Assembly (NCBI RefSeq): GCF_009730915.1 | Contig: NC_052486.1 | Location: 22,225,589-22,289,588 of the forward strand | DNA length: 64,000 bases | Source of the DNA: Dioscorea cayenensis subsp. rotundata | Taxonomy: Eukaryota > Streptophyta > Magnoliopsida > Dioscoreales > Dioscoreaceae | Reading direction: 5' to 3' | Shown: in pieces, positions 11,124 through 22,972 of the stretch | Numbering within the stretch: the stretch's first letter is position 1 | Layout of the letters: every line of letters begins with the position of its first letter | The notes under the pieces: model-generated | The model's input: only the letters and a program-made list of their open reading frames with translations | Told to the model about the DNA's origin: nothing | The model's database searches: none | Made by a program: the position numbers and the translations under genes

Positions 11124-13779
11124 CTCTACTTGGAAAGGAAGGTTTGTTGAAGAACATGGAGAAACCTTGCATGGACTTTTGTGAGCACTGTGTGTATGAG
11201 AAGGCACACCGAGCCAAGTTCACAATAAGCAAGCACAAGAGTAGAAGACTATTAGACTATGTGCACACGGACGTATGGGGGCCGGCTAAAGTTGCTTCAA
11301 AAGGGGGTTCCAGATATTTTGTCTCATTTATTGATGATTACTCAAGATATGCTTGGGTATATTTTTACGAAACATAAGAATGAAGTATTTGAGACATTCA
11401 AGCTGTGGAGAGCAATGGTTGAGAGCATGCAGTGTAGAAAGTTGAAGACAATCAGGTCAGATAATAGTACAGAGTACACTGAAGGTGTCTTCAAGGAATT
11501 TTGTGATCAAGAGGGTATTGTTCGACACTGGATAGTTAGGAATACACCACAGCAGAATGGGGTTGCAGAGAGGCTGAACCGTACATTACTTGAGAGAGCA
11601 AGATGTATAAGATCTAATTCTGGTTTGGGCAGAGAATGGTGGGCAGAATCAGTGGCAACAGCATGCTATATAGTGAACAGAGCTCCACATTCCACCCTTG
11701 ATGGTGACACACCCTACAGACTATGGTCAGGAGAACATGCAGACTATAATGTTCTTAGAATTTTCGGTTGTACAGCTTACTATCATGTGAAAGAGAATAA
11801 GCTTGATCCTAGAGCCAAGAAGGCAATTTTCTTGGGATATGCAAAAGGAGTGAAAGGCTATCGCCTTTGGTGTATGGAAGATTCAAAGTTTATAATCAGC
11901 AGGGATGTTACTTTTGATGAGAATTCCATATTAGCTTTGCCTAAATCTATGAAGCCTCTTGATGGTGATGGTGATGAGTTAACAACTAACACCCAAGTGG
12001 TGGAGATTGATGGATCTGAAGACCAACCATGCCCTAGCCATGTTCATGAGAATTGTGTTGTAAATAAACATAAGGAGGTTCATAAACAGAATACACAAAC
12101 ACTACAGTAGCAGAAAACAGAGTCTTTGGCTACTACTAGGTCAAAGAGGCAAGTTAAAATGGTTCAGAAGTTTGGGTCAGATGAACCTCTGAAACACTAT
12201 GGAGAGGTAAATTTGGTTGAGTATGCACTCTCGGTGGAGAATGATGAGCCAGTCACTTTTAAGCAAGCTATCCAAGATGAGAATAGTGAGAGATGGTTGG
12301 TTGCAATGGAGGAAGAGATGGAATCTCTTCGGAAAAACCAAACATGGGAAGTTGTCCCGTTGCCCATTGGTAAGCATGCTATAGGTTGTAAGTGGGTGTA
12401 CAAGAAAAAGGAAGATTCATCTAAGTCTTGTGGCACAAGGTACAAGGCAAGACTAGTTGCCAAGGGATTTGCACAGAAAGAAGGGGTGGACTACAATGAG
12501 ATATTTTCTCCCGTAGTGAAGCACACCTCTATCCGTGTATTGTTGAGTTTGGTAGCTCATGGTGATCTTCTTACACCTCTATCCGTGTATTTTCTCCCGT
12601 AGTGAAGCACACCTCTATCTGTGTATTGTTGAGTTTGATGTTAAGACGACCTTCTTACACGGTGACTTAGATGAGGAAATTTATATGCATCGGCCAGAAG
12701 GGTACAAACTCAAAGGAAAAGATAATCATGTTTGCCGCTTGAGGAAATCACTTTATGGTTTGAAGCAGTCGCCTCGACAGTGGTACAAGCGCTTTGATAC
12801 TTTTATGCTCAAGAAGGGTTACTCCAGAAGCAAGTATGATTGTTGTGTTTACTTTCGTAAGCTTTGTGGTGATGCATATATCTATCTCCTATTGTACGTG
12901 GATGACATGCTCATTGCTAGCAAGAGCAAGGTGGAGATAGATAGGTTAAAGTCTCAACTCAGTAAGGAGTTTGAGATGAAGGATATGGGCGCCAAGAAAA
13001 TACTGGGTATGGAGATCAAAAGAGAGGTCAAGCCGTAAGCTATTTCTACATCGGAAGGGTTACCTTGAGAAAGTAATATCACAGCTTTGAAATGCAAGAT
13101 GCTAGCGGTGGTGACTCCATTGGCCCCACATTTTCGACTCTCTAGTAAGCTATCTCCCACAATTGATGAAGAAAAAAAGAACACATGGCTCGTGTTCCTT
13201 ATGCTTGTGCAGTAGGCAGTCTAATGTATGCGATGGTATGTACACGTCCAGATATTTCACAGGCAGTCAGTGTGGTTAGCAGATTCATGGCAAATCCGGG
13301 AAGGCTTCACTGGGAAGCAAAGTGAAATGGATTCCGAGGTACTTGAAGGGTACCATTAGCATGGGTTTGTGTTTTGGTGGAGAAAGATGTCGCTTGAGTG
13401 GGTTTGTGGACTCGGGATTATGCAAGTGATCTAAATAGACGGCGATCCACTACTGGTTATGTATTTCGGATATTTAGTGCTCCAGTTAGTTGGCGATCAG
13501 TGTTACAAGCCACAGTGGCACTATCTACCACAGAGGCTGAGTATATGGCCGTGGCAGAAGGAGTGAAATAAGCTTTGTGGTTATGGGGTTTGTTAGATGA
13601 TTTGGGGATTGAGCAAGGCACAGTGGACTTGGGATGTGACGATCGAGTGCAATTCATTTTGGCTAGAAATCGGGTGCACCATGCTCGTACTCAAGCATAT
13701 CGATGTCCGGTATCATTTTTGTGCGGGATGTAATAGAGGAAGGCTCTATCTCCCTTCATCGAAGGTGCACACCGAGTGA
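11039..13779 (+). pseudogene. pol: copia integrase, reverse transcriptase and RNase H, frameshifted
   Basis: The GAG-pre-integrase and integrase start (LWHMRLGHMSEKGL, HTDVWGPAK, FIDDYSRYAW) lie in one frame to 11377. The rest of the integrase (RSDNSTEYT, NTPQQNGVAERLNRTL) continues in another frame. A TAG at 12108-12110 precedes the reverse transcriptase (KCKWVYKKK-like, ARLVAKGFAQKEGVDY). An 86-bp tandem duplication near 12505-12640 shifts the frame inside reverse transcriptase. Downstream HGDLDEEIYM and the catalytic LLLYVDDMLIA survive. RNase H after 13038 is spread over all three frames. The reading is clear by homology, but no functional polyprotein is possible. Confidence 0.88.
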
Positions 13780-13994
13780 CAATCCTCGGGACTATATTCA
13801 CCAAAGTTGTTCCAAGGAGCAAGTTTCAACATTGTTTGAACTTGCTCAATCTTAATTTATGCTAATAAGGGGAATTTTGGGGTTGGGAATCGACTATTTG
13901 AGTTTGGTGAAGATGTTCTATCTTAATGGTCTCAGCATGAAGAAATCCTTGTTCATTCCACATTTGGTATCAAATGAGAAACGAGGTGGAGAAT

Positions 13995-14474
13995 TGTGAA
14001 GAGAAACAATGATAAGAAATAACTGAGTGGCTTTGTGGGCATGTGCATGTTAGTCACATGTTGACTTATGTTATATAAATATATTAGCATATATTATTAT
14101 GTTAGTATATAAGGATATATTAGCATATAATATATGCTAATAAGATTATCTCTCATTGAGTTGGGGATGAGATATATATAAGTCAGGATTTTCTTATTGT
14201 TTTCTTCTTGAGACGAGCTTGAGAGTTGTTCAAACCATCAGAGATATTCTTCATAGTGGATTTCAATTTCCGACCCCCGTGGAGACGTAGGCAAGAGTGC
14301 CGAATTCCACGTAATTACTGTGTCGTGGTTTGTGTGTGTTTTTCTTTCTTTCTCTATTATAGCTCTATCTTTGCATGTGTTTTGGAGACTAACCTTGACA
14401 GGTTATTGGGACATCTACGGGTGTGTTAGTGCTTCCGAAAGGGGTCTTAAGTGAAGCCTTAAGTCCCCCCAACA
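13995..14474 (+). repeat. 3' LTR of the copia element
   Basis: Begins TGTGAAGAG after the purine-rich tract ending GAGGTGGAGAAT, and ends CCCCCCAACA. It has a single copy of the 36-bp unit that is doubled in the 5' LTR. Confidence 0.95.
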
Positions 14475-14847
14475 ATAATGAAACCCTCCTTGTGTTCCTG
14501 AAGAGAGATAATGCGTGCTACGGAATTATGACAATGTTATTTCAACGACCTCAAAATGGAGCCCATAACTCTTAATGATGAAATGAAATTCCATAGCCAC
14601 ATTGCCTAACATGTTGTCTCACAACATGCCACATATTCTGCCTATTTGATTGAAGATGTTATAAGTGTCTGTCTTACACTTTTCCAAAAAAATGCTCCCT
14701 GCTATCACAAACAATATATCTAAATATGGATTTCTTGTCATCTATGTAGCCACCACCTTCAAGTTTGTATGCCGATATGTCAACATAAGATCCTTGCCCT
14801 GAAGATACTTCAAGACTTTTATAGCCACTTTCTAATGGCCTATACAT

Positions 14848-15092
14848 AATCGCTCAAGTATCTACCAAGCACACAAAGCAGAAAAACAATATCAAGATAT
14901 ATGCATACTTGAGCTTACATTAGGTCTAGGATCGTTCAAGTATCTGCCAAGCACACTAAGCATGAAGGCAATATCAAGACATGTACATATTTAAATATAC
15001 ATCAGGTCTAGGATCGCTCAAGTATCTACTAAGTATACCAAGCACAAAGACAATATCAAGATGTGTGCATACTTGAGTATATATTAGGCTGC
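14848..15092. repeat. 82-bp tandem repeat, about three copies
   Basis: Units start with ATCG(C/T)TCAAGTATCT near 14849, 14931 and 15013, so the period is 82 bp. Each unit contains AAGCACA...CAATATCAAGA and CATACTTGAG-type blocks. The units differ by point changes. No coding potential. The sequence between the copia 3' end and this array (14480-14847) has no feature I recognise. Confidence 0.85.
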
Positions 15093-15449
15093 AAACAACA
15101 GAAGTTTATTAGTTTTGAACTTCCTTGGACAATGATAGTGTTGAAATGGAAAAACAAAAATAGGAAATAAAGCAATACAATGATAACTAAAGTGAATTTC
15201 ATGCATATTTATATAATAATGTTTATTTTGCCAAAACTGCCTTGCAATGTACATGCTTGAAAGTTTTCTCTTTTATTGAAAAAGACATAAACACCTCCTT
15301 TATTCATTAACATAATGTGAATATTTCATAATTGTTATTTAAAATGTCACATAATGACAACCAAGCAGATTGACTTGTTACAAATAAGTTATATGACTTC
15401 AAATATATACATAAAATATGATATATGACATTCAACAAAAGGCCATCTT

Positions 15450-15842
15450 TCAATGATATAACTCAATAATTGATCGGAGGCCTAAGAAATGAGTAATTTT
15501 ATAATCTATGAAACCTGCAGATAGAAATATTTTTCGCCATTCACATTCATTTCTTTCTCTTCCAGAGGTAATATTCATCATTAATAAATCGAAAAGTAGC
15601 TGAGTTTCAACTGCATAAGGATGTTTGTTCCTTGAAGCACCCACCACTATATCTATTATGATTATTTTTCCTCCATCTGCTATAGATGGGATGGCCTCTT
15701 TGCACCGTTGTAATATCTTGATACATTCTTCATTATCCCAATCATGTAAAATCCACTAAAACAAATATAATTAAAGTATGTGTTAATAATAACCATATAA
15801 TAAAATAGATTGGGCAAATTATGAAGTACTACAATTTCCTTC

Positions 15843-15879
<37 letters not shown>

Positions 15880-17363
15880 ATGATATATACTGAAGTATCG
15901 AAGGTTACATTGATCAAAACAATGACATCACTTTGATGATTAATAATTCAACATAAATTTTTCTGTTATCATAAGTGAAAATATATTTATCTTATCTGAT
16001 TATTTTGTATTCAGTTGTCAAGTGTAAAGCGAGCTTGTTCATTAAATAATTCAACTTTCATTAATTATATATTAGCACTAATTTTGTATTCCAATTTAAT
16101 TGTTATTCCTAATTACATGTTACTTCATGTTATGTAATAGTTTATCTAAAAAAACATAATTAGCTTTAAACATGAACTACATAATTAAGCCTTATTTTTA
16201 TTATGTTAACCGTTGCTCATAATTTCTTATTATCTAATTTATTTATTGTTTTAATAAAATTATTAAAAACATATAATTTTGCTTAAGGGTCATCTCCATT
16301 TCAAGCTCTCTCTTTTAAAGTGAGTTGGATAGAAAAGTCAATCTCCTAAGGCAACAGAAAATCTTTCTCGCAAGGCACAAAGGGAAGTGATTTCCTTATG
16401 CATCTTTTTAGGTTGCCTCCTGATATATCTATTTGGAAGGTAGGTACTAGGTAGGAGTTCATGGGATGGGTTTTCTTGTGGAATTCAAATGGGACCTAAC
16501 TTCGCCTTTCCGGATTCTATTCATGTTCACTAAAACAAACTGTGTGCTTCCATGAAAAATTAAAACCAAAGAAATGCATGGATAAATATACGTACCTTCA
16601 ATAGAACAGCATTTGCATGAGGAACAGACACAAACATATCACCTCCAACATACTCCACGCCAGGTTGTCGATCTTCTTCCAAGGAATCAATCACATGAGG
16701 AAGATCAAACACAGTGCACTTAATCCCTGGGAATGCATGAGTTATAGATTTTGCCATAGATCCCTTTCCACCACCAACATCCACAATTGACTTCAACCCA
16801 TTAAACACATCCTTGCAATTCATCATAACCACTTCTGAAACAAGCCTTGAATCACTAGCCATCCCTTCATTGAACATCTTGCTAAACTCCGGCTTCTCAC
16901 CAACAAAATCCCAAAAACCTTTTCCGAAATAAAACTCAAATGGAGTCTCCTTATGGCTCTTGAACCATGGCATGAAGACATGTGAAGAGTCACACATGAT
17001 AGGATCTAAGATCAAGGTAAGGAAAGGGGTGATGTTCATGGTTTCATCTTTTACCAAGAGATAGGAAGCTGGTGTGAGTATATACTTTGTGGCTCCAGAA
17101 TCATCTTGTTGTTCGGCAAATAACTCTAGGTGAACTAGAGTAGTCATAAAACGACGGAAACAATCAAATTTTGATGGTGGTATTGAAAGAGCAAACGACA
17201 GCTCGGAGAGCTCCATCGGCTTGCCTTGTTTCTTGAGAGCATCAGCAATGCCAAGCTCCAGTGAACACTTGAGACACATGGATTTCAGGTAGCTGAGCAA
17301 GAGGTTCCAGACTTGTGCCTGGGCTTCCACCAGTTCAGTAATTGTGAACCCCATCTCAGCCAT
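15450..17363 (-). CDS. COMT-family O-methyltransferase (small-molecule, SAM-dependent)
   Basis: Two exons: 16596-17363 (256 codons) and 15450-15755, joined in phase 0 across an 840-bp intron, giving 357 aa, the usual family length. The chosen start is MAEMGFTITELVEAQAQVWN, where family members begin; the in-frame extension to 17489 looks like leader. Residues 1-100 form the dimerisation/winged-helix part. Motif I, VDVGGGKG (about 194-201), binds S-adenosylmethionine, followed by FDLPHVI and YVGGDMF. The catalytic His is in WILHDWDNEE (about residue 260), and the supporting Glu is in the GRERNECEW region. Relatives methylate phenolics, stilbenes, flavonoids or alkaloids in the cytosol. The substrate cannot be assigned. 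No key residue is missing. A relic of a second copy lies upstream at 18298-18739. Confidence 0.92.
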
Positions 17364-17565
17364 GTAAGTATGTTTGTATGAAATATATATATATCTATAT
17401 TTTTTTGCTTTTTGGTTGGAATGGTCTTTGGAAGGAGATGAAATGGCAGGTATACATAATGTCTTGAAAGAAAGGATAAGATATTGCAATGTGTGGTCTT
17501 TGGGAGGCCAAAGAATTGTGGGTGTATATCATGTCTTCAACGGATAAGAGATATACCCACCAATT

Positions 17566-18216
17566 CAGGGGCGGACCCACATGAGAGCCAGCAGGGCTAA
17601 ACTCAGCTGGCTAGTCGGAAAAACTTTAGAAGAACCGTGTCCAATAATATTTTTTATATGAATATTAATGTTTAATAATATTTTGTTTGTATTTAACTAA
17701 TATGTAATAGGTATGTGCTTGAGTGGTTTGTGGGAGTTGAATGATAGGAGCCCAGCATGATTCAAAATCACTAGAGTTTCTGAATTGTAAGTTTTTAATA
17801 ATTTTAGTAATTAAAAAGCAAGGTTTTTCTTCCAAAAATTGTGGAAATTTTTAAAAAAATTATATAACAAAAAAATAATGATCTAAACTTTATGATTTTT
17901 TTAATAATTAAGAAAAAAATTAAATTAATAATGTGGCATTGAAAAATTTTTTTCTTATTTAAAAAAATTACTAAATTTTTAAGTTTTAATAAAATTTGAA
18001 AAAAATTGTTTCAAAAACATCCCTCACAATTATAGTAGTTGACTTTCAACACCTTTTACTGGAGTGAGTTTTGGTTTTCTACCTGGTCGTGGTTGGATCG
18101 AGGAGAGATCGTGGTTGAAAGCTTTAAAAATGCTGGAAAAATTAAAAGGTGATGAATATGAGAATATTGACTTTTATTTAAGCCCGGGTTGAACTAAATT
18201 CCTAGGTCCGCCACTG
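17566..18216. mobile_element. Non-autonomous TIR element (hAT-like?) upstream of the methyltransferase
   Basis: The ends are CAGGGGCGGACC and, inverted, CAGTGGCGGACC (11 of 12 match), enclosing about 650 bp with no coding capacity. Similar CCCACCA(A)T sequences adjoin both ends, but an exact 8-bp duplication cannot be read, so the family call is tentative. It lies between copies of a local repeat containing ATGTCTTGAA and GGATAAGA (about 17450, 17523 and 18223) in the 5' flank of the methyltransferase. Confidence 0.55.
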
Positions 18217-18297
18217 CCCACCATGTATATATTATGTCTTGAATGAAAGGATAAGATATATATATATATATACACACCATTCAAGACATGTTTTGAT

Positions 18298-18739
18298 TTA
18301 TTCTTCATTATATGTACAATTCATGTAAAATCCACTGAAACAAATATAATTAAAGTATGTGTTAATAATAACCATATAATAAAATTAACTGGGCAAATTA
18401 TGGAGTACAGTTTCCTTCTCAGTATATATATATATGGATGATGTATACTGAAGTACCAAAGGTTACATTTATTAGAACGATGACATGACTTTGATAATTA
18501 ATAATTCAACATAATATTTTTTTGTTTTCATAATTGAAAATATATTTATCTTATCTAATAATTTGTATTCAGTTGCCAAGTTTAATATGAAGCGAGCTTG
18601 TTCATTAAATAATTCAACTTTCATTAATTATATATTAGTACTAATTTTTTATTTGTAGCTTCCTGTTATGCAATAATTTATCCAAGAAAACATAATTAAT
18701 TTTAAATATGAACTACATAAACTTATTTTTTTATTATGT
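18298..18739 (-). pseudogene. Relic of a duplicated O-methyltransferase: intron plus exon 2 start
   Basis: This stretch aligns with 15726-16210, the start of exon 2 and the adjacent part of the methyltransferase intron, in the same orientation. Shared landmarks are CATGTAAAATCCACT (the first codons of exon 2, WILH, with the splice acceptor), ATAATTAAAGTATGTGTTAA, GGATGAT(A/G)TATACTGAAGTA and AAGCGAGCTTGTTCATTAAA. The remaining coding sequence is gone. It shows that the gene, or this part of it, was once tandemly duplicated. Between 18740 and 19286 I see no gene. Confidence 0.8.
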
Positions 18740-19286
18740 CCTACAAGGATGATGATGGAAAGTGCCTCCTAGTCCTAAAGTTGCATGTAAGGATCCCTAC
18801 TCTGGCTTGATTGGCCGAAGAGGGAACACACTCACCTCATCCTTCCCAAAAAAGAAAAAAAAATATAATAATTTATCATTAACGGAAACAAAATATATAG
18901 AAAATAATAATTCTCAATGTCCGGATTAAATCAGGGACCCTCTCCCCCTATGCCTACTCTATCCTTATAATTATTTTTATTTATCTATACCATGTAGGAA
19001 AATATATGTATGTATATATATGAATATGATTTTTTTTTTAAGTCAAATGTATATGCAAATAAATTCCAGGGCTAGCCTTACACATAGGCGGAGTAAAGCT
19101 TGTGCCTAGGGCCACTTGATTTTTTGTGCCTCATTTAAAAAAGATTAAATTTATTAAAAAATTTATTTTTTATTATTTAATGAGCAATGTTATCCAGGCT
19201 GAATAAATGAGCCAAAATTTGGACCAAATGATAATCCCAAGTCCGAGATTAGCAACCTCAGCTCCAGAGTTAACAACTATAAATTT

Positions 19287-19597
19287 ATAAATTATGATAT
19301 TTGTTTTAATATATAATTGGTTACTACATAACCGTGTACATGGGATTATCACTCATATCAATCTCATAGATTTAATTTATGAGACAAAATATGTGTTTTT
19401 TTTTAATAATTTAGTGAATTAATGCAATAAGTATTTATGACTACATACATTAAAGAAAAATTTACAAGAATATATATGTGTAATTTATTTCCTATATGCA
19501 TATGATTAAATATTTACTGTCTTACCAACAATGATGGGTTCAAAAGGTAAAAACTAGGTACCTCATCTCAGCAAACCAATAAACTAACAACACACCC
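19287..19597. repeat. Dispersed repeat copy B (partner of 2924-3275)
   Basis: Collinear with 2924-3275, with small deletions. Lies in the gap between the methyltransferase relic and the Nudix gene. Confidence 0.7.
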
Positions 19598-19860
19598 AAA
19601 AAAAAAATCTTTGGATTATTTTTTAGCTTTTTCCCTATAAAAGATTAAAAAATAAAAGGTAACCACCCAAAACTTAATATGATGGTGGCAATTTTATCAA
19701 CTTCACTGTTTAATATTAACAGTAAAATTCACAAAACAAGTTATTAAAATGATCCAAGTATTGCACATTGATATGGAAGTTATATAAAGATAGAAGTCAG
19801 TCCTTGATGTGATGATTAATGTACAAATATACAACACTATATTCATTGTTCTTTTGGACT

Positions 19861-22503
19861 TCAAATTCCTTGGCAAGTGAAGTCCTCAGGCTCAACCACA
19901 TTGTAATACAAAGATGATATTCTGCCATCAAACTTGGACACAAGATGATGAGCTTGTAATCCACAGTATCGCTTTCCCGAGACGAGCTATACAAATGTCG
20001 ATGATCTTCTTGAACATGTTGTCTTCTTGGATGAATGGTTGTTCGATGAACTCCGTCAATGGCATCCACTGAACAAAATATACACACAAATTAACAATGT
20101 TTGCTAGATAAAACTTTTCTGCAACATGACCCCTTGACATGTGCTAGTTTTTTTTCTTTTCTTGTGTGATTTTCTTGCAGAAGTAGAACTGTGATCATAG
20201 AGAAATTTTTTCATATTTCGATGATTTTATTGCCTTTTAAGTATGATAGTTACCTTTGCTGCCTGAATTTCTTGTTCATCGACTTGAATTTGGCTCGACG
20301 AAGGTTTAAGCATACAAATGAAGAACAAATCTGACTTTTCAAAAGCCACATGATGTACATGCCTGACACATAAAAAGATCGATGGTTGAGCGAGCATGTA
20401 TTTCACAAACACCAGATAAAAAAAAATATATATTATGAAGAATGCATAGTTCACCTGAAAGCAATCACTTCGACGAATTCTGTATCAATCTGCAAAATCA
20501 AGCAAGAAACAAAATGAACATTTTTAGCTCATTTGATTTAACATTGTGATAAAGGCTGGGAAAAATAGTAACATATAAAAACATGTATGTTTTCTTACTC
20601 CGGTTTCCTCTTTCACCTCTCTTACAACTCCAGAAAAGATTTCCTCGGACTGGAATTAGTAAATGATAATATCAAGCATTGAATTGATGATTATTTTGAT
20701 GAAAAATAAATTCTAGTGAGACAAATAGATACCTCGAGTATAAATCCTGTGGGAAGTTTCCATACACCTTCCGTCGCCGAACAACAATATTTCTCTTGCA
20801 CCACAAGCACCTATCGAGATTAATCAAGAAGTCAGGGAATTGGCGAAATAACATTTTCGAATAAAAATCCCTAACACTAAATCCTTAATAAAAACATGAA
20901 AATTTCAAATTCGAAGATACTTAGCAATGAGTATTATAGCAACTAATAATCCTACATTGTACATATGTTTGCGTCATTCATCCTGATTAGATATAACCTC
21001 ATTACCTCATTTTTGTCATTGATGACAAAACCCCCCACGCCAACTTGATGCGAAGCATTGGCGGGAAGCATGCAAGGTCCGTCGAGGAATCCAGTATGTT
21101 AGCATGACATATGATTCCTCTGCATGGTGATACTTGAATCCTTCCTGAAAATACATAAATGATTCAAAGACCTTTTGACATTACCCTCAAGATGTTTAAA
21201 TAATCGAAATTGTGAAAAATATGTGTCAATATAAACACTTAAATCAGTATTACCTTAACTGCAACAGGAACAAGCTCTGAATGTTGTAGAGGTAGCTTGA
21301 GCCAGACCCCTTTCTTTCCCTACAACAACAACAACACTCCAAGATGAATTCCCGATCACAGCATAACGGTGAAGAACACTTAAAAAGAAATTAAAAATTG
21401 TTTGAAGGAGCACAATCACTATCTCGGCACAATTAACTCAACAAAGAATGGACACAAATTAGGATACAACTATATGAAATAACAATCTACTGTAATATAA
21501 ACATATGATGTAACATGAAAGAATCAAACTAAAGTGAGAAAACAATGCATGAAAAAGAGATCACCTCTAATTTCCATTGAGAAAGAGATACATGAAGAAT
21601 AGAAGCGAAGGCATTCGCATTCCGGGGTAATTTCTCCGAATTAATGACAATGCCCCCATACTCGTCTTCGAATGCATCAAGACTATAAGTTTTTCGGGAC
21701 GATGGCCATGGATAACTGAAGCCATTTCCATTTAGTTTCGAAAAACTATTGTCTAATGACTTTTTGGGGGAAACTGCATCAATTTCTTCTTCACTTGAAG
21801 TACTAGTAATTGAACAAGAAGCCTTTAACATAAACCCTGAAAATAAATCATCTCAATCACATTCTCTGATGAAAAATTTACAAATTAAGCAGTGGACATG
21901 TTTGTTAATGTATATAAACTTGAAAAATTGAGTACAAAATGGGGAAATTCAATATAAAAAAAAATCATCTAAATTACATTCAATGATGCATAAGTCACAA
22001 GTAAATCACACTGGAGAAAAACAAAACAAACTCAGATTAATTAAGATCTTCAAAATGGAAATTATATCATCTTAATCACATTATTCAATGAATCAATCAC
22101 ACAAGTAAAGCACTTAGGTAAAGCCTAGAAATGGAAAAATAAACAACAAAACACAAACACAACACCAAAGAATCACAATGAACAACAAAGCAAAGCACTA
22201 AACAAGTGTCCTGATATACTCAAATTGGAGAAAAAAACCAGACATTGATGCATAAGCATCTTTAAAATGGATTAAAAAAAAAATTAGCAAACAAAAACAT
22301 CTAAATATATGCATAAATCACTACTTATTCACTACCAAAACCAAAAACAAAAATCAAAAATACATAATGAGAAAGAGATCTATAAACAAACCTTTAGCTG
22401 AATGAAAACAGAGAGTTTTGGAGAATCCCAGAGAAGGCTTCAAGCATGGTTTTCTCAAGAACAAAACCTCAGAGTTCCAAGAATCAAACAACTTGTGCTC
22501 CAT
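19861..22503 (-). CDS. Nudix hydrolase, NUDT8-like, with two apparent +1 frameshifts
   Basis: Nine exons: 22392-22503, 21565-21836, 21254-21319, 21006-21144, 20733-20810, 20599-20649, 20455-20489, 20254-20362 and 19861-20068. The N-terminus (MEHKLFDSWNSEV...) looks like an organellar presequence. The pre-Nudix domain (WKLEGKKGVWLKLP, EGFKYHHAEESYVMLTYWIP) is followed by LPANASHQVGVGGFV and a perfect Nudix box (GX5EX7REUXEEXGU) in GFILESEEIFSGVVREVKEE. These enzymes hydrolyse nucleoside diphosphate derivatives with Mg2+. Exon 4 carries one extra base at about 21090, between WIP and DGPCMLPANASH. Exon 9 has one extra base near 19973, after CIARLGK; without it the frame gives RYCGLQAHHLVSKFDG and ends at 19861, with it a stop comes at 19928. 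This is either a recent pseudogene or assembly error. Confidence 0.82.
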
Positions 22504-22972
22504 CCTAATAAAAATCCTCCAAAATAACACCTCTAATGCAATGTAGCATTAATTAGTCTCTCACTCTATGTATATATATGAAAAGATATTAAAAAAAAAA
22601 AAAATCTTGAATAATCTCTTCCACAAGTTCTCAACCACAATGTATGGAAAAATCTTTGTTGGAAACCAACAAAAACTCTTCTTTTTTTTCCATGTGTTTG
22701 AAAATCAAAGCATTGCTAGCAAACAAAGCATAAAATCATACAAATAATTTATATAGAAAAGAAAAAAAAAAAAAGAAGAAGATGGTGATGTGGTTTGGTC
22801 CAGTTTTGGTTGATGAGGAGTAAGAGAGCATAATATAATTAAGTGGAAAGATTGGATTGGAAGGACTGAATTGATAATTAAAGTTTAATGAGGGGTTTTA
22901 TATAAAAACAAGTACATTGGGTGGCATGCTTCAGTTGGGATGTGCTTTTCAAGTGTTTGTGGAACACGTGGA

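Larger units (their letters stand above)
9196..14474 (+). mobile_element. Ty1/copia LTR retrotransposon (Tork/TNT1-like), full length, non-coding-competent
   Basis: A full structural copy: 5' LTR, primer-binding site, gag, protease, integrase, reverse transcriptase, RNase H remnants, purine-rich tract (about 13984-13994) and 3' LTR. It is bounded by a perfect 5-bp target duplication ATAAT (9191-9195 and 14475-14479). The domain order (integrase before reverse transcriptase) and the similarity of gag, the integrase region and YVDD to the TNT1/Tork group define it as Ty1/copia. The frame is broken by stops and frameshifts, so any mobility would need proteins from another copy. It sits at the right edge of the solo LTR at 5373-9193. 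Confidence 0.95.

Noticed and set aside
17364-17489. N-terminal extension of the methyltransferase reading frame
   Set aside because: Family proteins start at the MAEMGF position; the extension is Lys/Tyr-rich leader translation.
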